Shown here: positions 60,567 to 64,000 of the stretch, piece after piece
Layout of the letters: each line of letters begins with the position of its first letter
Position numbering within the stretch: the stretch's first letter is position 1
Assembly: GCF_027706745.1 (NCBI RefSeq)
Contig: NZ_JAQFWP010000007.1
Location: forward strand, 1 to 64,000
DNA from: Nocardiopsis suaedae
GTDB taxonomy: Bacteria; Actinomycetota; Actinomycetes; Streptosporangiales; Streptosporangiaceae
Reading direction: 5' to 3'
Length of the DNA: 64,000 nucleotides
Notes under the pieces: generated by a model
What the model saw: only the letters and a program-made list of their open reading frames with translations
Told to the model about the DNA's origin: nothing
Databases searched by the model: none
Program-made: the position numbers and the translations under genes

Positions 60567-62024
60567 TCACCCCAGCCGCGGACGCCGCCTCCCATGGCCC
60601 GTCGCCTCCTCGAACGCGGCCGCATGGCCGAGCAGGCGCCGCTCCGACCGGTGCGGCCCGACCATCTGAACGCCCACGGGCAGCCCGTCCGGTGTGAACC
60701 CGCCCGGGACCGACAGGGCGGGGCAGCCCGTCACCGTCACCCAGAAGCCGGAGGCCATCCACTCCAGGTAGTCGCCCATCGGCCGGCCCGCGACCTCCGA
60801 GGGGTACTCCCGGCCGGCGTCGAACGGCGGGACCTGGCTCACCGGGAGCAGCAGCAGGTCGTAGCGCTCGAAGAACACGCGGAAGCGGTGGTACAGCTCC
60901 GCCAGCCCCGTCTTGGCGCGCCCCACCTGTTCACCCGTCAGCGCCGCCCCCTCGGCCGCGTTGCGCACGACCGCCTCCTTGACCTGGCCCGGGTGCGCCT
61001 CGATCACCGGCCCAAAGGCAAGATGGAACTGCCAGGCCCGCAGCGTCCGGAAGACCTCGTCCGCCCCGGAGAAGTCCGGTAGCGCCTCCTCGACCGAGGC
61101 CCCAAGGCGCTCCAGCGTCCCGGCGGCCTGGGCGACGACCTGCACCACCTCGGGTTCGACCGGCAGCGCCCCGCCGAAGCCCGGCGCCACCGCCACACGC
61201 GCGCCGCGCACCCCGCCCGGCGCGGGTTCGGCGAACGCCGCCCCGGGCTCCTGCAGCGCCATCGGCGCCCTGGGGTCCGGCCCGGCGAGCACCGAGAGAA
61301 GCAGCGCCGTGTCGGCGACGGTCCGCCCCATCGGACCGGGCGTCGACAGCGTCTCCCAGGGGAGCGCCGACGGCCACGCCGGTACCCGCCCCGGCGACGG
61401 CCGCAGGCCGACCACGTTCGTGAACGACGCCGGGTTGCGCAGCGACCCGCCCATGTCCGACCCGTCGGCGACCGGGACCAGCCCGGCCGCCAGCGCCGCC
61501 GCCGCGCCCCCGCTGCTGCCGCCCGCGGAGCGGGAGGGGGCGTACGGGTTGCGCGTGGTGCCGAAGACCGGGTTGAAGGTGTGCGACCCGGCGGCGAACT
61601 CGGGGACGTTGGTCTTGCCGACCACGATCGCCCCGGCGGCCCGCATTCGCTCCACGACCAGGTCGTCGGCGTCGGGGACGTGGTCGGCGAAGACCGGCGA
61701 GCCCAGGGTGGTGCGCACGCCCGCCACGGCGTGGGTGTCCTTGACCGCGACGGGAAGTCCGTGCAGGGGGCCGGGGTCGGCGCCCGCGGCCAGGCGCTCG
61801 TCCGCGGCGGCGGCCTCCTCCATCGCGCGGTCGCCGCACACCGTCACGACCGCGTTCACCCGTGGACCGATGGCGGCGATCCGGTCCAGGTGCGCCGCGA
61901 CGACCTCGCGGGCCGAAACCTGCCGCTCCCGGAGCATGCGCGCCAGCTCGGCGGCTCCCGTCCAGTGGAGCGCGTCGTCGTGGTCGTCGGAGGAGGGCCG
62001 GGCCGGGGGGTGGGTCTCGTGCAT
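60567..62024 (-). CDS. amidase (amidase signature family)
   Basis: A protein of 485 residues. The Ser-cisSer-Lys triad is visible: Lys in GLPVAVKDTHAVAG, cis-Ser in SRSAGGSSGGAAAALAAG, nucleophile Ser in GSDMGGSLRNPA. It hydrolyses carboxylic amides; the substrate range of stand-alone members is broad and not predictable. It is not GatA, because no gatC/gatB genes are near and the C-terminal region differs. The start ATG 62024 follows a frame open further upstream (to 62366) that crosses an inverted repeat and is not protein-like. Confidence 0.9.
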   Translation of the reverse strand: MHETHPPARPSSDDHDDALHWTGAAELARMLRERQVSAREVVAAHLDRIAAIGPRVNAVVTVCGDRAMEEAAAADERLAAGADPGPLHGLPVAVKDTHAVAGVRTTLGSPVFADHVPDADDLVVERMRAAGAIVVGKTNVPEFAAGSHTFNPVFGTTRNPYAPSRSAGGSSGGAAAALAAGLVPVADGSDMGGSLRNPASFTNVVGLRPSPGRVPAWPSALPWETLSTPGPMGRTVADTALLLSVLAGPDPRAPMALQEPGAAFAEPAPGGVRGARVAVAPGFGGALPVEPEVVQVVAQAAGTLERLGASVEEALPDFSGADEVFRTLRAWQFHLAFGPVIEAHPGQVKEAVVRNAAEGAALTGEQVGRAKTGLAELYHRFRVFFERYDLLLLPVSQVPPFDAGREYPSEVAGRPMGDYLEWMASGFWVTVTGCPALSVPGGFTPDGLPVGVQMVGPHRSERRLLGHAAAFEEATGHGRRRPRLG

Positions 62025-62046
62025 GGGGGAATCATGCCGCCTCGTT

Positions 62047-62102
62047 GATCTCGACGAAAGTGTTGCCAAATCCGCCGGAATGACAGCACTTTTGTCGAGA
62101 TC
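62047..62102. repeat. 16-bp inverted repeat between TetR and amidase genes
   Basis: GATCTCGACGAAAGTG (62047-62062) pairs with CACTTTTGTCGAGATC (62087-62102) with one G-T, around 24 nt. It lies after the TetR stop and before the amidase start. It may end the TetR transcript or serve as an amidase operator; the AT content is higher than the surroundings. Confidence 0.6.
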
Positions 62103-62154
62103 ATCGACGAGGGGGCGCCCACTCGGCGTGACGTCGCTGAACTCCAGACAGGAC

Positions 62155-62769
62155 CTAAGGGGCGGGCTGTCCGTCGAGGACACGGTCCACGTGGTATTCG
62201 GCGACGGCGCGGGCGCGGTCGGGGGTGAGGCGCCCGGTGAGGACGTCGGTGCCGAGCCCGTGGGTGAGCGCCAGCAGGCGGGTGGCCTCCAGCGCCGGAT
62301 CGCGGTCGGCGGGGAGGGAGCCGTCCGTGCGGGCCTCCTCCAGCAGGTCGGCCAGTTGGCGCTCAAGGCGCTCCGGGCCGGAGACGAAGGGCTGCTCGGC
62401 GAGCGCGGGGTCGGTCATGGCGAGGACGGCGAAGGAGGTCCACAGCAGATGGAACACGCGGCTCTCCTCGTCGTCGGGGACCGCCTCGGCGACGAAGGCG
62501 TGCAGGCGCGCGCGGGCCGGGGCGGGGGAGGGGAGGGCGGCGAGGCGCTCGTTCCACCGCCGGTGGCTGTGCTCCTCGAGGTGGAGCAGTGCGGCGTGCA
62601 TGAGGCCGCCCTTGGTCGCGAAGTAGTACTGCACCAGGCGGAGCGACACCCCGGCCTCGGCGGCCACCGACCGCATGGTGACCGCGTGCAGCCCGTCGCG
62701 CGCGGCGGTGCGGACCAGCGCGTCGCAGATACCGGCGCGCCGCTGGCGGTGGTCGACGGTTCTGGGCAC
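62155..62769 (-). CDS. TetR-family transcriptional regulator
   Basis: A protein of 204 residues from GTG 62769. The HTH is RRAGICDALVRTAARDGLHAVTMRSVAAEAGVSLRLVQYYFATKGGLMHAAL, BetI/YcdC-like. The C-terminal domain is TetR_C-type. It is divergent from the DUF1992 gene and separated from it by a perfect 30-bp dyad that is its obvious candidate operator, so it probably represses itself and perhaps the DUF1992 gene. Confidence 0.9.
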   Translation of the reverse strand: MPRTVDHRQRRAGICDALVRTAARDGLHAVTMRSVAAEAGVSLRLVQYYFATKGGLMHAALLHLEEHSHRRWNERLAALPSPAPARARLHAFVAEAVPDDEESRVFHLLWTSFAVLAMTDPALAEQPFVSGPERLERQLADLLEEARTDGSLPADRDPALEATRLLALTHGLGTDVLTGRLTPDRARAVAEYHVDRVLDGQPAP

Positions 62770-62819
62770 GGGGGTGCGCTCCTTCCAGGGGGTCTTCGAG
62801 GGCGGTGCCGGGGTGGCGC

Positions 62820-62849
62820 ACCTTCATGATACAGACGTATCATGAAGGT
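62820..62849. promoter_or_regulatory. perfect 30-bp dyad operator for the TetR gene
   Basis: The arms ACCTTCATGATAC (62820-62832) and GTATCATGAAGGT (62837-62849) are exact complements around AGAC. The ATGATACN4GTATCAT core is a classic TetR-type site, here 50 bp before the TetR start and 58 bp before the DUF1992 start. Confidence 0.8.
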
Positions 62850-62907
62850 CGGTCGGGTACGGAGCGGACGCCCGGCCCCGGCGGAGCACGGAGTTGGGGG
62901 AGCGGCC

Positions 62908-63438
62908 ATGACCGAGCGCAAGCCCTCGGGGGTGGAGTGGGAGTCCTGGGCGGACCAGCAGGTCCGCGAGGCCATGGAGCGCGGGGAGTTCGACGGCCTG
63001 CCGGGGGCGGGCAAGCCGATCCCGGACATCGACCGCCCGCGCGACGACCTGTGGTGGGTGCGGCGCAAGACCGAGCAGGAGGGCGTGGCGCCGCTGCCCC
63101 CGGCGCTGCGCGTCCGCAAGGAGGCCGAAGAGGCCCGGGCCGCGGCCGTGGGGGCCCGCACCGAGGACCAGGCGCGCAGGATCATCGCCGAGATCAACGA
63201 GCAGATCGTGCGCACGGTCAAGTTCCACACCGGCGGGCCGCCGCTGAACATGATGCCCTTCGACGTCGAAGAGGTCGTGGCCGAATGGAGGGAGCGGAGG
63301 GCCGCCGACCTGCGCAAGGCGGAAGAGGGACGCGCCGAACGCGCGCGAGAGGCACAGAGGGCGGCGGATGAGAGGCGCAGGCGCCGTTGGTGGCACATCT
63401 TCGGCCGAGGAGCGGCGGGGCGGCGGGCAGATCAGTAA
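62908..63438 (+). CDS. DUF1992 (DnaJ homologue C28-like) protein
   Basis: A protein of 176 residues from ATG 62908. The domain signature SWADQQVREAMERGEFDGLPGAGKPIPDID followed by WWVRRKTEQEG and INEQIVRTVKFHTGGPPLNMMPFDVEEVVAEWRERR is the conserved DUF1992/DNAJC28 domain; there is no J-domain. The C-terminus is a charged helix (RAEEGRAERAREAQ-type) and ends basic. Its cellular role is unknown. It ends 50 bp before the first CRISPR repeat. Confidence 0.9.
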   Translation: MTERKPSGVEWESWADQQVREAMERGEFDGLPGAGKPIPDIDRPRDDLWWVRRKTEQEGVAPLPPALRVRKEAEEARAAAVGARTEDQARRIIAEINEQIVRTVKFHTGGPPLNMMPFDVEEVVAEWRERRAADLRKAEEGRAERAREAQRAADERRRRRWWHIFGRGAAGRRADQ

Positions 63439-63488
63439 AGTGGTTCAAAACAAGAGGTTGCTTGGCGAATAGCTGCAGGTCAGAAAGA
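63439..63488 (+). promoter_or_regulatory. CRISPR leader
   Basis: The AT-richer 50 bp before the first repeat (ending GCTGCAGGTCAGAAAGAG). The repeat orientation (hairpin then ATGGTCCC handle at the 3' end) shows transcription to the right, so this side is the leader and spacer-acquisition end. A near-copy lies at about 45045-45091. Confidence 0.7.
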
Positions 63489-64000
63489 GTGCTCCCCGCG
63501 CACGCGGGGATGGTCCCGGCGAGCAGGAAACGCAGCAACAGGCCCGCCGGTGCTCCCCGCGCACGCGGGGATGGTCCCAGGTTCCCGGGCAGGGAGGTGG
63601 GCGCGTCGGCGTGCTCCCCGCGCACGCGGGGATGGTCCCCGGCAGGTCGGGCTGCAGGGCCAGAACGGCGGGTGCTCCCCGCGCACGCGGGGATGGTCCC
63701 TGGGGGGCGTACTCCTCAAACCATGAGTACATGTGCTCCCCGCGCACGCGGGGATGGTCCCTCCTCGATGCTGTAGGCAAGGCCCGGTTGGTAGTGCTCC
63801 CCGCGCACGCGGGGATGGTCCCGCGGTGACCCCGCCGGCCGCCCGGGATCTGATGTGCTCCCCGCGCACGCGGGGATGGTCCCCCCCCCGAGCCATTTCG
63901 GGCGGTTGTACTCGACGTGCTCCCCGCGCACGCGGGGATGGTCCGCCTGAGTCCCCGCGTTCTTCAGGTAGAACCGGGTGCTCCCCGCGCACGCGGGGAT
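63489..64000 (+). CRISPR. type I-E CRISPR array, nine repeats visible, running off the right edge
   Basis: A 29-bp repeat (GTGCTCCCCGCGCACGCGGG, then GATGGTCCC) starts at 63489, 63550, 63611, 63672, 63733, 63794, 63855, 63917 and 63979; the last is cut by the window end. The period is 61 bp (32-nt spacers), except that spacers seven and eight are 33 nt. The internal CCCCGCGCACGCGGGG forms the Cas6e hairpin, and the 3' handle ATGGTCCC is typical of type I-E. Repeat eight ends in G instead of C. All spacers differ. No cas gene is inside the window; they may lie to the right. Confidence 0.97.

Noticed and set aside
63480-63992. Minus-strand frames with repeating RARGA/HPRVRGEH units at the right edge
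   Set aside because: They are translations of the CRISPR repeats. The 61-bp period gives a frame change each unit, so no stable protein repeat exists.

Overview
This window is a very GC-rich stretch of actinomycete chromosome. GTG and TTG starts are common, stop-start overlaps of the ATGA/GTGA type tie genes together, there are SARP, DUF574 and DUF4389 genes, and the CRISPR array is type I-E. The gene content fits a Nocardiopsis-like or Streptomyces-like organism; the genus is an inference. Nearly all long overlapping open frames are GC-driven shadows. About 55 genes are supported.

Layout. 1-6.8 kb: the 3' end of sucD coupled to an aldehyde dehydrogenase, two membrane proteins (one a PQQ-like propeller) and an OmpA-domain lipoprotein. 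6.9-12.4 kb: an XRE-cupin regulator followed, after a perfect dyad operator, by a five-gene hydroxyproline operon (three-part D-hydroxyproline dehydrogenase, DHDPS-family deaminase, 4-hydroxyproline epimerase). 12.4-18 kb: a PPOX-fold flavoprotein, chorismate mutase behind what looks like a leader-peptide attenuator, an HTH protein, an unknown protein, and Ku facing a LigC/LigD-type ligase (end joining). 18.1-22.3 kb: a streptogrisin-like protein that has lost its catalytic triad, membrane proteins, an IS5-like fragment, a methyltransferase and a LysR regulator. 22.4-31 kb: a small SARP, a DUF3311/sodium-solute symporter pair, DJ-1/PfpI, KatE catalase, formate-tetrahydrofolate ligase and a MalY-type lyase. 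31-40 kb: VTT membrane protein, a large LuxR regulator, DUF574 methyltransferase, a 166-bp MITE-like element, a MaoC/CitE pair with a convergent LysR gene, and an FG-GAP protein. 40-43.5 kb: an ABC transporter whose permease gene is broken by two homopolymer frameshifts.

43.5-48 kb holds the most unusual locus. A complete, fully consensus tRNA cloverleaf is present on the minus strand, but its 3' half lies before its 5' half, and the outer ends carry an 8-bp complementary clamp. This has the layout of a circularly permuted tRNA gene. Next come a YeiH-type transporter, a relic CRISPR leader with two decayed repeats, and a translationally coupled pair (ARPP-2-like and TROVE/VWA-like proteins) of a kind linked to predicted RNA-repair systems.

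48-64 kb: a DUF4389 protein; a polyol operon (dehydrogenase, binding protein, two permeases, PfkB kinase, xylulokinase) divergent from a SorC regulator across a nested 36-bp dyad; a SnoaL-like protein; an acyl-CoA desaturase with a TetR-type operator; an MFS exporter/TetR pair with twin operators; an amidase; a TetR gene divergent from a DUF1992 gene across a perfect 30-bp dyad; and an intact type I-E CRISPR array with its leader, running off the right edge. No cas genes lie inside the window.
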